64,000 nucleotides of DNA from Bradyrhizobium diazoefficiens USDA 110 (GTDB lineage: Bacteria > Pseudomonadota > Alphaproteobacteria > Rhizobiales > Xanthobacteraceae), in assembly GCF_000011365.1 (NCBI RefSeq), contig NC_004463.1:4140001-4204000 (forward strand). Reading direction: 5' to 3'. Positions 44,013 through 53,004 of the stretch are shown here, one piece after another. The notes beneath the pieces were generated by a model. That model worked only from the letters and a program-made list of their open reading frames with translations. It had not been told where the DNA came from and made no database searches. The number at the start of each line of letters is the position of its first letter. Position 1 is the first letter of the stretch. Made by a program: the position numbers and the translations under genes.

Positions 44013-44591
44013 GTGAACGAGAACATCGCTTGCGAGCTGGAGCACGAGCCGGACACCCGTCTGGTCGATCGCCGTCGGGCGGCCGCCTATGTCGGCGTGA
44101 CCGCCGGCCGTTTCGAGCAATTGGTGCGCGACAGCGTCGTGCCGCCGCCGGTCATGGTGGACAATAAGCGGCGCTGGCCGATCGCATTGCTCGATGTCGC
44201 CAAGGATGCGGTCGTCGGCAGCATGCCGTGCCTTCCGCCGGTCATGGCCGATGTCGCGACGGAGGCGCGCCCCTGCGAGCGCGACCCGGCGCCGGCCTCG
44301 CACGAACTGCCCGACGAGGCGTGGTTCGAGCAGCGCGCGCGGTTCGTGCAGCGCGTCCGCCGCTCGCTGCTCTCGGGCAACGAGATCCGTCTCCTGCGCG
44401 AGTTCAAGCTGCTCAAGCAGAACCAGATCAGCATGTTCGGCTACTACGGCAGTTTCGAAGCGCTGATGGTGCGCGGCTACATCGTCGAGATCGACCGCAA
44501 GCCGCCGTCGAGCCGTCCGCTTGTGACCTATCGCCTGACCGACCGCGGCGAGCAGGTGGTGTCGGCGCTCAAGGACGAGCCGGTCGTTTGA
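44013..44591 (+). CDS. Putative DNA-binding protein with two helix-turn-helix segments
   Basis: A 192-residue protein starting GTG 44013 (AAGGGG eight bases before), though ATG 43896 would extend it. An AlpA/excisionase-like segment (LVDRRRAAAYVGVTAGRFEQ, VVPPPVMVDNKRRW) near the start is followed by an acidic linker. The C-terminal winged-helix part (FKLLKQNQISMFGYYGSFEA, YIVEIDRKPPSSRP, VTYRLTDRGEQVV) is MarR-like in form. I cannot name the family. It is divergent from the LysR gene. Confidence 0.65.
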   Translation: MNENIACELEHEPDTRLVDRRRAAAYVGVTAGRFEQLVRDSVVPPPVMVDNKRRWPIALLDVAKDAVVGSMPCLPPVMADVATEARPCERDPAPASHELPDEAWFEQRARFVQRVRRSLLSGNEIRLLREFKLLKQNQISMFGYYGSFEALMVRGYIVEIDRKPPSSRPLVTYRLTDRGEQVVSALKDEPVV

Positions 44592-44642
44592 CCGGGCGCG
44601 TAGCGGCAGTCCGCCAGGGTAAGGGCGAGCCTCGGCCGTTCA

Positions 44643-45725
44643 TCAGCGCACGGCGTGCATCTCCAGAAACGCCTTCACGCCGGTGACCGCACCGGTGTCG
44701 GACGGGACGTAACCGGGCAGGCTGGCGACGGCGGCACGAAAATCGGCGCTGCGCATGATATCGAGGATGCGCTGCATCGGCTCGGTGTCGAGGAAGGCGC
44801 GTTTGCAGACGAAGAAGTAATCCTCGGTCACGATGCGAATGAAATCGAGGCCGAAGTGGCGAGCGGCCGCCTCGACGCCGAAACTCGCATCCGCCATGCC
44901 GCTCGCGACATAGGCGGCGACCGCGGCGTGGGTGAACTCGATCTGCTGCGCGCCGTTGATGCGGCTTTCGTCGATGCTGTGTGCGGCGAGCAACTGGTCG
45001 AACAGAAGGCGCGTGCCGGAATCATGGTCGCGGTTGACGAAGCGGACCTTTGGCCTGGTCAGGTCCTCGATCGTTTCGATGCCAAGCGGATTGCCGCGCG
45101 CGACCATCAGCCCCATCTCGCGCGTGACGAAGCTGATGACGCGGTCCTCGCGCGGATCGAGCCACTCGCGCGCCGCCTTGATGCCTTGCGCCCGCAATGC
45201 GCCGTGCGGCAGATGCAGGCCGGAGAGATCGCAGGCGCCCTGCGCCAGCGAGACCAGCGAATGCTGGTTGCTGACATAGCGCAGGTCGACGCCGATGCCG
45301 GGCTCGCGGTCGAGGAATTCGCGCAGCTTCGCCACCGCAAAGCCGTGGCTGGCGTGCACGCGGATCACCGAGGGGCGCTGCTCGAGGAACGGCTTGATCT
45401 CGCTTGCCAGCTCCTGTGCCAGGTTTTCCAGCTGCGGCCCGAGCCGGGCCTGCATGCGTTCGCCCGCCCATACCAGCCGCTCGCCGAACGGCGTGAGCCT
45501 GGAGCCCTTGCCGCGCTGGGTCTCGACCAGCGGCGTGCCGAAGAACTCCGACCATTGCTCGATCAGATTCCAGACATGCCGGTAGGAGAGGTGCGCGTCG
45601 GCGGCCGCGCTCGTGATCTTACCGGTCTTCCGGATTTCGTTGAGAACGCCGAGCATGACCACCGCCGTGCGCGGACTGCCCTCCTGGCGAAACCGCCAAA
45701 CTGCCTCGATCTCGATCTGGAGCAT
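44643..45725 (-). CDS. ModE-type helix-turn-helix regulator with periplasmic-binding-like domain
   Basis: A 360-residue regulator. An N-terminal winged helix like ModE (VLNEIRKTGKITSAAADAHL, SYRHVWNLIEQWSEFFGTPL, TQRGKGSRLTPFG) is followed by a PBP_like domain (about 110-350; IRVHASHGFAVAKLREFLD, FVNRDHDSGTRLLFDQLLA, ADASFGVEAAA). Such proteins sense a small oxyanion or molybdopterin-related ligand in the cytoplasm. It is divergent from the aldehyde dehydrogenase gene, with a palindrome over that gene's ribosome site. Confidence 0.88.
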   Translation of the reverse strand: MLQIEIEAVWRFRQEGSPRTAVVMLGVLNEIRKTGKITSAAADAHLSYRHVWNLIEQWSEFFGTPLVETQRGKGSRLTPFGERLVWAGERMQARLGPQLENLAQELASEIKPFLEQRPSVIRVHASHGFAVAKLREFLDREPGIGVDLRYVSNQHSLVSLAQGACDLSGLHLPHGALRAQGIKAAREWLDPREDRVISFVTREMGLMVARGNPLGIETIEDLTRPKVRFVNRDHDSGTRLLFDQLLAAHSIDESRINGAQQIEFTHAAVAAYVASGMADASFGVEAAARHFGLDFIRIVTEDYFFVCKRAFLDTEPMQRILDIMRSADFRAAVASLPGYVPSDTGAVTGVKAFLEMHAVR

Positions 45726-45804
45726 GAAACAACCTTATGAAGTGAAGTTCATATGGTGAGTGAGCCATAGGCACACGATATCATATTTACTGCGGCAATC
45801 TCCG

Positions 45805-45830
45805 TCCTAATCTGGCATACCAGAATAGGA
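45805..45830. promoter_or_regulatory. Operator-like palindrome overlapping the ribosome binding site of the aldehyde dehydrogenase gene
   Basis: TCCTAATCTGG and CCAGAATAGGA (10 of 11 paired) flank CATA, ending six bases before ATG 45837. The right arm includes the first half of the AGGAGG ribosome site. It is probably the target of the divergent ModE-like regulator, or an RNA hairpin hiding the ribosome site. Confidence 0.6.
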
Positions 45831-45836
45831 GGAAAT

Positions 45837-47324
45837 ATGATGTCAGTTGCATATGACTTTGCGCATTCGCCAGCCAGCGAGTTCATGGCCCGGCCGCAGC
45901 ATCTGCTCATCGACGGCCGCCGCGTCCCCGCGAGCTCCGGCCGCACCTTCAAATCGCTCAATCCGGCGACCGGGCAGGTCATCGCCACGGTCGCCGAAGG
46001 CAACGAGGCCGATGTCGACCATGCGGTAGCGGCCGCGCGCCGGGCGTTCGAGGGCCCGTGGCGCACGATGCGCGCCTCCGAGCGCGGCCAGATCCTGCTG
46101 CGCTGGGCCGAGCTGCTCAAGGCAAACGCCGAAGAAATCATCGAGCTCGAGTCGATCGATGCCGGCAAGCCGATCTCCGCGACGCTGCGCCAGGACTTCC
46201 CGGCTGCCGTCGACACGCTGATCTACTACGCCGGCTGGGCCGACAAGATCAGCGGCGACGTCGTGCCGGTGCGTGACGATGCCCTGACCTACACCGTGCG
46301 CGAGCCGGTCGGCGTGGTCGCGGCCATCGTGCCGTGGAATTTCCCGCTGATGATCGGGATGTGGAAGCTGGCGCCGGCGCTGGCCTGCGGCTGCACGATC
46401 GTGATGAAGCCGGCCGAGCTGACCTCGCTGTCGGCGCTGCGCATCGCCGAACTCGCGCTTCAGGCCGGCCTGCCGGCAGGCGTCTTCAACGTCGTCACGG
46501 GCCCCGGCCGCGTCGTCGGCGACGCGCTGGTCAATCACCCTGACGTCGACAAGGTCACCTTCACCGGTTCGCCGGGCGTGGGTCGTGGAATCATGAAAGG
46601 CGCGGCCGGCAATTTCAAGCGCGTCTCGCTCGAGCTCGGCGGCAAATCGGCCAATGTCATCTTCGACGATGCCGATCTCGAAGCAGCCTCGAAAGCCGCG
46701 GCCTCCGGCATCTTCTTCAACGCCGGCCAGGTGTGCTCGGCCGGCTCCCGCGTGCTAGTGCAGGAGAAGGCCTATGACGAAGTCGTCGAGCGTCTCGCTG
46801 CACGCGCAAAATCGCTGAAGATCGGCGATCCGCTCGACCGCAAGACCGCGCTCGGGCCTGTCATCTCCGAGAAGCAGATGAAGTCGATCCTCGACTATGT
46901 CGATATCGGCCAGAAGGAGGGGGCGAGCCTTGTCACCGGCGGGACGCGGGTCGGCGAGCGCGGCTACTTCATCAGCCCCGCGGTGTTCGCGAATGTCGAA
47001 CACGAGATGCGGATCTCGCAGGAGGAAATCTTCGGTCCCGTCGTCAGCATCATCAAGTTCAGGGATGAGGCCGATGCCTTGCGGATCGCCAACGGCACCG
47101 CCTACAGCCTCGCCGCCGGCGTCTGGAGCCGCGACATCGGCAAGCTCCAGCGTTTTGCCAAGCGGGCGCGCGCAGGCACGGTCTGGATGAACACCTATGG
47201 CTATACCGACGTGCGCCTGCCCTGGGGCGGCGAACGCGACTCCGGCCTCGGTCGCGAGCACGGTACCGCCGCGCTCGACAATTTCACCGAGCCGAAGGCG
47301 GTGTGGATGAACTTAGCCGTCTGA
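45837..47324 (+). CDS. Aldehyde dehydrogenase, NAD(P)-dependent
   Basis: A 495-residue ALDH-family enzyme. The Rossmann fold has VPWNFP and KPAELTSLSA; catalytic Glu266 is in LELGGKS and nucleophile Cys300 in FFNAGQVCSAG. The C-terminal EEIFGPVVSI and PWGGERDSGLGREHG are family-conserved. It most resembles betaine or gamma-aminobutyraldehyde-type enzymes; the substrate is not readable. ATG 45837 or ATG 45840; AGGAGG upstream. Likely controlled by the divergent regulator. A strong terminator follows. Confidence 0.9.
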   Translation: MMSVAYDFAHSPASEFMARPQHLLIDGRRVPASSGRTFKSLNPATGQVIATVAEGNEADVDHAVAAARRAFEGPWRTMRASERGQILLRWAELLKANAEEIIELESIDAGKPISATLRQDFPAAVDTLIYYAGWADKISGDVVPVRDDALTYTVREPVGVVAAIVPWNFPLMIGMWKLAPALACGCTIVMKPAELTSLSALRIAELALQAGLPAGVFNVVTGPGRVVGDALVNHPDVDKVTFTGSPGVGRGIMKGAAGNFKRVSLELGGKSANVIFDDADLEAASKAAASGIFFNAGQVCSAGSRVLVQEKAYDEVVERLAARAKSLKIGDPLDRKTALGPVISEKQMKSILDYVDIGQKEGASLVTGGTRVGERGYFISPAVFANVEHEMRISQEEIFGPVVSIIKFRDEADALRIANGTAYSLAAGVWSRDIGKLQRFAKRARAGTVWMNTYGYTDVRLPWGGERDSGLGREHGTAALDNFTEPKAVWMNLAV

Positions 47325-47362
47325 TTTGGCCGTCTGATACCTCCCGAGCGGCCAAGCCTGGA

Positions 47363-47400
47363 GCCCGCCTGATCGTTCGGTCAGGCGGGCTCTCTTTTTC
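47363..47400 (+). terminator. Rho-independent terminator
   Basis: AGCCCGCCTGA, 8-base loop, TCAGGCGGGCT (perfect 11-bp stem), then CTCTTTTT, about 40 bases after the aldehyde dehydrogenase stop. Confidence 0.93.
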
Positions 47401-47525
47401 GAGATCGATAAAATTGTCTGCATCCCGCTCAGCGGCGGCAAACCCTGCGAACAAGAAGCACGGCGCCTTAAACCTGAGCTTTGGAACCAATGCGCATCCT
47501 GTCCGCAAAAGGGCAGGGCATCAGC

Positions 47526-47789
47526 ATGTCAATTCTCAAGGAGATCGTCGCTGCGGTCGCGGGAGTCTACGCGCTCCTGTTCGTCTGCGACGCAGTGTTC
47601 GGGGTCGGCGAGGCGCGCTTCGACGACGCCTATTACAGCGCCAGCTTCTACGCGCCGCGGCCAAAGGAATTCCGCTTCGCCGGCGATACGCCGCCGGCCG
47701 TCCGCGTCAGCGATGCCTTCGCGCAGTTCGCGCCGGGTGAAGCCAGGCCGAACAGGCGCTACTCGTCGCTGACGACGATCATTCGGTAA
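47526..47789 (+). CDS. Small exported or membrane-anchored hypothetical protein
   Basis: An 87-residue protein. A hydrophobic start (MSILKEIVAAVAGVYALLFV) acts as signal or anchor, followed by a soluble part with many aromatics (RFDDAYYSASFYAPRPKEFR). ATG 47490 in frame would add 12 residues. Similar short proteins are common in Bradyrhizobium and uncharacterised. It ends four bases before the convergent hydrolase stop. Confidence 0.6.
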   Translation: MSILKEIVAAVAGVYALLFVCDAVFGVGEARFDDAYYSASFYAPRPKEFRFAGDTPPAVRVSDAFAQFAPGEARPNRRYSSLTTIIR

Positions 47790-47793
47790 CGGC

Positions 47794-48690
47794 TCACTCG
47801 CCCTGGATCCATTCCGCCACGCCGCGCCACAGCGTGTCGCGGTGTTCGGGGCGGAAGAAGCCGAAATGGCCTATTCCCTTGGCCCCGATGTCGGACGGCT
47901 TCACCGTCAACACCTCCGGCTTGATCGCCGTGAATCCGCCTGTGAGCAACTCGACCGCGGGCCGCGTCGCCCAGGGATCGTCGGAGAAGCACAGCGCGCG
48001 CAACTCGCCCTTGAATTTTGCGAAGTTCTCCAGCGCGGGCAGTTTTGAATCGAAGAGATAGCGCGGGCTCGAGACCCAGTTGGCCCATTGCAGGAACACG
48101 CCCTTGGGCAAATCCTCGCCAATGCCGGCCCAGCCCGGCGCGTAGCCGAACGCGTGGGCGAGCGGCACGCCAATGAGGTTCATGAAGGCGAAGACGCGGT
48201 ATTTCTCCGGCGAGGTCATCAGCCGCCAGGTCGCCGCCTGCGAGGCGACGAACGCGGCGCGCGAGATGTCGGTGTTGTTCGCGATCAGCCCGAGCGCCTG
48301 GCCGCCGAAGGAGTGGCCGATATAGGCGAGCGGCAGCGTGTTGTAGCGCTCGCGCATCCAGCTCACCGCGGCGGTGACGTCGAGCGCCGCCCAGTCCGAC
48401 ATCGAGGCCTTGAAGCCGACAAGTGATTTCGGCTGGTTGTAGCCGACCATTGCCGGCAGCCGGGAGCCGCCGATGCCGCGATAGTCGTAGGTCAGCACCG
48501 CGCAGCCGCGATGGGCGAGGTAGGAGGCAAAGCCGCGATAGATTTTTCGCGGGACGGCGGTGGCCGAATTGATCAGGACGGCATGGCGCTTGGCGGCGCG
48601 CGGCAGGAACAGGGTGCCGCTCAGCGCATACCCGTCGGTCGCCGGGAAGCTGATCTCGTCGATGAAAACGTCGTCGCGCGCCGCGTCCAT
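47794..48690 (-). CDS. Alpha/beta hydrolase (serine hydrolase, YheT/dienelactone-like)
   Basis: A 298-residue hydrolase. Nucleophile Ser is in YIGHSFGGQALGLIA, acid Asp probably in CFSDDPWATRPAVE, and His in GIGHFGFFRPEH. There is no signal peptide. It shows the pattern of cytoplasmic esterases acting on PHA-like or lipid esters, but the substrate is unknown. The start is MDAARDDVFI at 48690; the longer frame to 48828 overlaps the divergent leader. It is divergent from the DAHP synthase gene. Confidence 0.87.
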   Translation of the reverse strand: MDAARDDVFIDEISFPATDGYALSGTLFLPRAAKRHAVLINSATAVPRKIYRGFASYLAHRGCAVLTYDYRGIGGSRLPAMVGYNQPKSLVGFKASMSDWAALDVTAAVSWMRERYNTLPLAYIGHSFGGQALGLIANNTDISRAAFVASQAATWRLMTSPEKYRVFAFMNLIGVPLAHAFGYAPGWAGIGEDLPKGVFLQWANWVSSPRYLFDSKLPALENFAKFKGELRALCFSDDPWATRPAVELLTGGFTAIKPEVLTVKPSDIGAKGIGHFGFFRPEHRDTLWRGVAEWIQGE

Positions 48691-48871
48691 GGGCCGCCGG
48701 TGTCCTGCCAGTTTCCTTAGCCTTCCCAAGCAAATGCGAATTTGGCTTTCCCTGCAAGGGTTTGCAGTGCGGAATGGATTTACAACTGGCGGCCGGGAGC
48801 CAGCCTGTGTATAAGGCGGCCCTCGCAACCCACAGATCAGGTTGTGCTTTTTGCTTCACGGAGAGATTGCG

Positions 48872-50260
48872 ATGTCCGAGCGGTGGACGCCCGAGTCCTG
48901 GCGCAGCAAGCCGGTGCTACAGGTGCCCGATTATCCCGACGCCAAGGCTTTGGCCGACGTCGAGGCGCAGCTTGCGACTTTTCCGCCGCTGGTGTTCGCG
49001 GGCGAGGCGCGCAATCTGAAGAAGGCCTTGGGCCGCGTTGCGGCGGGCGAGGCCTTCCTGCTCCAGGGCGGCGACTGCGCCGAGAGCTTTGCCGAGCACG
49101 GCGCCAACAACATCCGCGACTTCTTCCGCGTGCTGCTCCAGATGGCGGTGGTGCTGACCTATGCCGGCGCAGTGCCCGTGGTGAAGGTCGGCCGCATCGC
49201 TGGCCAGTTCGCCAAGCCGCGCTCCTCGCCGACCGAAAAGGTGGGCGGCGTCGAGTTGCCGAGCTATCGTGGCGACATCGTCAACGACATCGCTTTCACC
49301 AAGGAAGCGCGTGTGCCGGATCCGCAGCGCCAACTGATGGCCTATCGCCAGTCGGCGGCGACGCTGAACCTGCTTCGCGCCTTCGCTACCGGTGGCTACG
49401 CCAATCTCGGCAGCGTGCATGAGTGGATGCTCGGCTTCCTCAAGGACTCGCCGCAGTCCCGCCGCTACAAGGAGCTGGCCGACCGCATCTCGGACGCGCT
49501 CAACTTCATGCGCGCCTGCGGCCTCGATCTGGAGAGCCATCCGGAGCTGCGCGCGACCGATTTCTACACCAGCCACGAAGCGCTGCTGCTCGGCTACGAG
49601 CAGGCCATGACCCGCATCGATTCCACCACCGGCGACTGGTACGCGACATCGGGCCACATGATCTGGATCGGCGATCGCACCCGCCAGCTCGACCACGGCC
49701 ATATCGAATATTTCCGCGGCATCAAGAATCCGATCGGGCTGAAGTGCGGCCCGTCGCTCAAGCCCGACGAATTGCTGAAGCTGATCGACGTGCTCAACCC
49801 CGACAACGAGCCGGGCCGGCTGACGCTGATCGGCCGCTTCGGCTCCGACAAGGTCGGCGAGCACCTGCCGAACATGATCCGCGCCGTGAAGCGCGAGGGC
49901 AGGGTGGTGGTCTGGTCGTGCGATCCCATGCACGGCAACACCATCACCTCGACGTCGGGCTACAAGACGCGGCCGTTCGACCGCATCCTGTCCGAGGTGA
50001 AGTCGTTCTTCGCGATCCACGCCGCCGAAGGCACCCATGCCGGCGGCGTGCATCTGGAGATGACCGGCCAGGACGTCACCGAATGCCTCGGCGGCGCCCG
50101 CGCGATCACGGACGAGGATCTCAACGACCGCTATCACACGGTCTGCGACCCGCGCCTCAATGCCGAGCAGTCCATCGACATGGCTTTCCTGGTCGCCGAA
50201 CTGCTCAAGCAGGAACGCGCCGGCAAGGCCAGGCCGATGCCGGTCGCCGCGGGGCTCTAA
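48872..50260 (+). CDS. aroG: 3-deoxy-7-phosphoheptulonate synthase, class II
   Basis: A 462-residue type II (plant-like) DAHP synthase, the first step of the shikimate pathway. Family motifs: [20 protein letters not shown] with the metal-binding Cys, [40 protein letters not shown] and [18 protein letters not shown] with the last metal ligands. GGAGAG precedes ATG 48872. It heads a row with dgkA and nadE, though the three functions are unrelated. Confidence 0.94.
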   Translation: MSERWTPESWRSKPVLQVPDYPDAKALADVEAQLATFPPLVFAGEARNLKKALGRVAAGEAFLLQGGDCAESFAEHGANNIRDFFRVLLQMAVVLTYAGAVPVVKVGRIAGQFAKPRSSPTEKVGGVELPSYRGDIVNDIAFTKEARVPDPQRQLMAYRQSAATLNLLRAFATGGYANLGSVHEWMLGFLKDSPQSRRYKELADRISDALNFMRACGLDLESHPELRATDFYTSHEALLLGYEQAMTRIDSTTGDWYATSGHMIWIGDRTRQLDHGHIEYFRGIKNPIGLKCGPSLKPDELLKLIDVLNPDNEPGRLTLIGRFGSDKVGEHLPNMIRAVKREGRVVVWSCDPMHGNTITSTSGYKTRPFDRILSEVKSFFAIHAAEGTHAGGVHLEMTGQDVTECLGGARAITDEDLNDRYHTVCDPRLNAEQSIDMAFLVAELLKQERAGKARPMPVAAGL

Positions 50261-50264
50261 GACC

Positions 50265-50618
50265 TTGCTGCGGATCTGGAAGGCCACGATCAATTCGCGC
50301 AACGGTCTGGCCTTTGCACTTCGATCTGAGCAGGCGGTTCGCGAGGAGATCTTTGCGCTCCTGCTGTCGCTGCCGCTGGCCTGGTTCATCGGCGCGACCG
50401 CGATGCGCGCGGTCGAGCTGGTCTGTGCTGTGGCGTTCGTGCTGGTGGTCGAGCTGCTCAACACCGCGGTGGAAAAGCTCGCCGATCGCCTGACCCTGGA
50501 TCACGACAAGCAGATCGGGCAGGTCAAGGACATGGGCTCGGCGGCCGTCGGCGTCGCGCTGCTGATGGCCGGAGCGTTCTGGATCTTTGCCATCGTCGAG
50601 CGGTTGGGTTTCGTCTGA
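50265..50618 (+). CDS. dgkA: Diacylglycerol kinase
   Basis: A 117-residue integral membrane kinase phosphorylating diacylglycerol (or undecaprenol). It has three helices and the family blocks NSRNGLAFALRSEQAVREEI, VELLNTAVEKLADRL and KDMGSAAVGVALLMAG. The start is TTG 50265 (LLRIWKATINSRNGL), four bases after the DAHP synthase stop; no ATG is available. The unusual start and close spacing suggest translational coupling. Confidence 0.9.
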   Translation: MLRIWKATINSRNGLAFALRSEQAVREEIFALLLSLPLAWFIGATAMRAVELVCAVAFVLVVELLNTAVEKLADRLTLDHDKQIGQVKDMGSAAVGVALLMAGAFWIFAIVERLGFV

Positions 50619-50647
50619 AGCGCTCATCGCGCTTCAGGTTGTTGTTT

Positions 50648-50696
50648 GAGCATGATCTCTTCGGAAAACCGTTCCACACTTTTCCGGATCACGCTC
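50648..50696. repeat. RIME-like palindromic repeat
   Basis: GAGCATGATC ... TTTTCCGGATCACGCTC: long imperfect palindrome with a GGAAAA / TTTTCC core. This is the GAGCATGATCTTTTCGG-type element dispersed in Rhizobiales genomes, here between dgkA and nadE. It extends left as GCGCTTCAGGTTGTTGTTT. Confidence 0.8.
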
Positions 50697-50723
50697 TAGC
50701 CATTGGATCGGACGGGGGCGGCC

Positions 50724-52481
50724 ATGACCGAACGTCTCAACGCATTCGCGGTCACGCTCGCTCAGCTCAATCCGACCGTGGGCGACGTCGAGGGCAATGC
50801 CGCCAGGGCGCGGGCCGCGCGCGTGCGGGCGGCCGCCGATGGCGCCGATCTCGTGCTGTTTCCGGAATTGTTCATCGCCGGCTATCCGCCGGAGGACCTG
50901 GTGCAGAAGCCGGCCTTCCAGGCCGCCTGCCGGGCCGCGATCGAAGGCCTCGCGCGCGAGACAGCCGATGGCGGGCCGGCGATGCTCGTCGGCACGCCCT
51001 GGGTCGAGGACGGCAAGCTCTACAATGCCTGCGCGCTGCTCGACGGCGGCCGCATCGCTGGCTTGCGCTTCAAATGCAATCTGCCGAATTACGGCGTGTT
51101 CGATGAGAAGCGGCTGTTCGCGCGCGGGCCTGCCGCGGGGCCGGTCACGGTACGCGGCGTGCGCATCGGCGTGCCGATCTGCGAGGACATCTGGCTGGAT
51201 GAGTCTGAGGACTACGAGAACGTGGTCGAGACGCTGGCCGAGACCGGCGCGGAGATCATTCTGGTGCCGAACGGCTCGCCTTACGCCCGCGACAAGAACG
51301 ACGTGCGCCTGTCGGTCGCGGTCGCGCGCGTCACCGAGAGCGGCCTGCCGCTGGTCTATCTCAACCAGGTCTGCGGCCAGGACGAGCTGGTGTTCGACGG
51401 CGCCTCGTTCGCGCTCAACGGCGATCTCTCGCTCGCGGCGCAATTGCCGGCGTTCGCGGAAAGCATCACCACGCTGCGCTTCACGCGTAACGGCGAGGAT
51501 TGGCGCTGCGCCGGGCCGATCGCCGCGCAGCCGGAAGGCGACCACGCCGACTACGCGGCCTGCGTGCTGGGCCTGCGCGACTACGTCGCCAAGAACGGCT
51601 TTCCCGGCGTGCTGCTCGGCATTTCCGGCGGCATCGATTCCGCGCTCTGCGCAGCGATCGCGGTCGACGCGCTCGGCGCCGACCAGGTGCATGGGGTGAT
51701 GCTGCCCTATCGCTACACGGCGGCAAGCTCGATCGCGGACGCCGGCGAGCTCGCGGGCCATCTCGGCATTCGCTACGAGGTCCTGCCGATCGCAGAAGCC
51801 GTGACCGGCTTCGAGACTATCCTGTCCGGCATCTTCAAGAATCTGCCGCCTGATATCACCGAGGAAAACCTTCAGGCCCGCACCCGCGGCACCCTCTTGA
51901 TGGCGATCTCCAACAAGACCGGCCTGATGGTGGTGACGACAGGCAACAAGTCGGAAATGTCGGTCGGCTACGCCACGCTCTATGGCGACATGAACGGCGG
52001 CTTCAACCCGATCAAGGACATCTACAAGACGCAGGTGTTCCGGTTGGCCGCCTTACGCAACAGCTGGAGGCCTGAAGGCGGGCTCGGGCCCGCGGGTGAG
52101 GTCATTCCGCCTGATATCATCACCCGTCCGCCGACGGCGGAATTGCGCGAGAACCAGACCGATCAGGACTCGCTGCCGACCTACGACGTGCTCGATGCCA
52201 TCCTCGAGCGCCTCGTCGAACGCGAGGAGCCGCTGGACCAGATCATCGCCGCCGGCTTCGACCGCGAGACGGTCACCCGCATCGACCATCTCCTCAACGT
52301 CGCCGAATACAAGCGCCGCCAGGCCGCGCCCGGCGTGAAGGTCACGCCCAGGAATTTCGGCCGCGACCGCCGCTATCCCATCACCAACCGTTTTCGCGAC
52401 AAGGGCGAGCCGCTGCCCGCGCCGGACGACACGTTGGTCTCGCGCGACAACGGCAGATCTGCGGACGCGTTTGAGGGGTAG
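50724..52481 (+). CDS. nadE: NAD+ synthase, glutamine-dependent
   Basis: A 585-residue two-domain enzyme. The N-terminal nitrilase-type glutaminase has catalytic Glu48 (LFPELFIAGY), Lys117 (LRFKCNLPNYG) and Cys153 (GVPICEDIW). The C-terminal synthetase has the P-loop SGGIDS at 301-306 and GNKSEMSVGYATLYGD. It amidates deamido-NAD with ammonia channelled from glutamine. Length matches the fused bacterial form. ATG 50724 is preceded by GGGGGCGG. Confidence 0.95.
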   Translation: MTERLNAFAVTLAQLNPTVGDVEGNAARARAARVRAAADGADLVLFPELFIAGYPPEDLVQKPAFQAACRAAIEGLARETADGGPAMLVGTPWVEDGKLYNACALLDGGRIAGLRFKCNLPNYGVFDEKRLFARGPAAGPVTVRGVRIGVPICEDIWLDESEDYENVVETLAETGAEIILVPNGSPYARDKNDVRLSVAVARVTESGLPLVYLNQVCGQDELVFDGASFALNGDLSLAAQLPAFAESITTLRFTRNGEDWRCAGPIAAQPEGDHADYAACVLGLRDYVAKNGFPGVLLGISGGIDSALCAAIAVDALGADQVHGVMLPYRYTAASSIADAGELAGHLGIRYEVLPIAEAVTGFETILSGIFKNLPPDITEENLQARTRGTLLMAISNKTGLMVVTTGNKSEMSVGYATLYGDMNGGFNPIKDIYKTQVFRLAALRNSWRPEGGLGPAGEVIPPDIITRPPTAELRENQTDQDSLPTYDVLDAILERLVEREEPLDQIIAAGFDRETVTRIDHLLNVAEYKRRQAAPGVKVTPRNFGRDRRYPITNRFRDKGEPLPAPDDTLVSRDNGRSADAFEG

Positions 52482-52511
52482 TGGAAGCCGACTCCTGCCG
52501 CGGAATACTGG

Positions 52512-52569
52512 ATGCCCCGCTGGAGCCTGTCATTGGGCTCGCCGGAGGCGAGACCCGGTGGCGGGGCAT
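52512..52569. repeat. Long hairpin repeat after nadE
   Basis: ATGCCCCGC (52512-52520) and GCGGGGCAT (52561-52569) form a 9-bp outer stem. An inner stem is GGGCTCGCC/GGCGAGACCC. It resembles other Bradyrhizobiaceae hairpin repeats and may serve as terminator between convergent nadE and the cox operon. Confidence 0.7.
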
Positions 52570-52602
52570 GACAGTGGAGCGAGGTGCGAACTCACATGAG
52601 CG

Positions 52603-52995
52603 CTACGACGGTGTTGCGAAGAACAGCACCCGAAGCAAGTGCGTGTATTCGGACTCGAGCACCATGATCGCCACGAATACCAGCACCAGAACCGGCGGCA
52701 GCAGGATGGCATAGGCCAAGGCCAGCCGCTCCCAGGCCATGTGCATGAAGACGGCGACGATGAGGCCAGCCTTCAACACCATGAACAGCAGGATCAGCGA
52801 CCATCTGAGACTGCCGTGCAGCCCAAAATAATCGACGAGGTAGGAGCAGGTGCTGAGAACGAACAGCCATGCCCAGACCACGAGATAGAGCTTGATCGGG
52901 TGCTGCTGGCCCTTGGCGTGAGCCGCCGCTGGTGCGACTGCGGCGTGCACATGAGGCTGGATCTGTCCTTCCATGTGTACCGTGGCGTTTGTCAT
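52603..52995 (-). CDS. Cytochrome c oxidase subunit IV family protein
   Basis: A 130-residue protein with three membrane helices (KLYLVVWAWLFVLSTCSYLV, WSLILLFMVLKAGLIVAVFM, LALAYAILLPPVLVLVFVAI). The HMAWERL turn is typical of CoxIV/CyoD-like small subunits. The first 30 residues are a soluble His/Ala-rich start. It is the last gene of the cox operon, nine bases after the subunit III gene, and corresponds to the small gene after coxP in Bradyrhizobium. Confidence 0.87.
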   Translation of the reverse strand: MTNATVHMEGQIQPHVHAAVAPAAAHAKGQQHPIKLYLVVWAWLFVLSTCSYLVDYFGLHGSLRWSLILLFMVLKAGLIVAVFMHMAWERLALAYAILLPPVLVLVFVAIMVLESEYTHLLRVLFFATPS

Positions 52996-53004
52996 GTGCC
53001 GACC

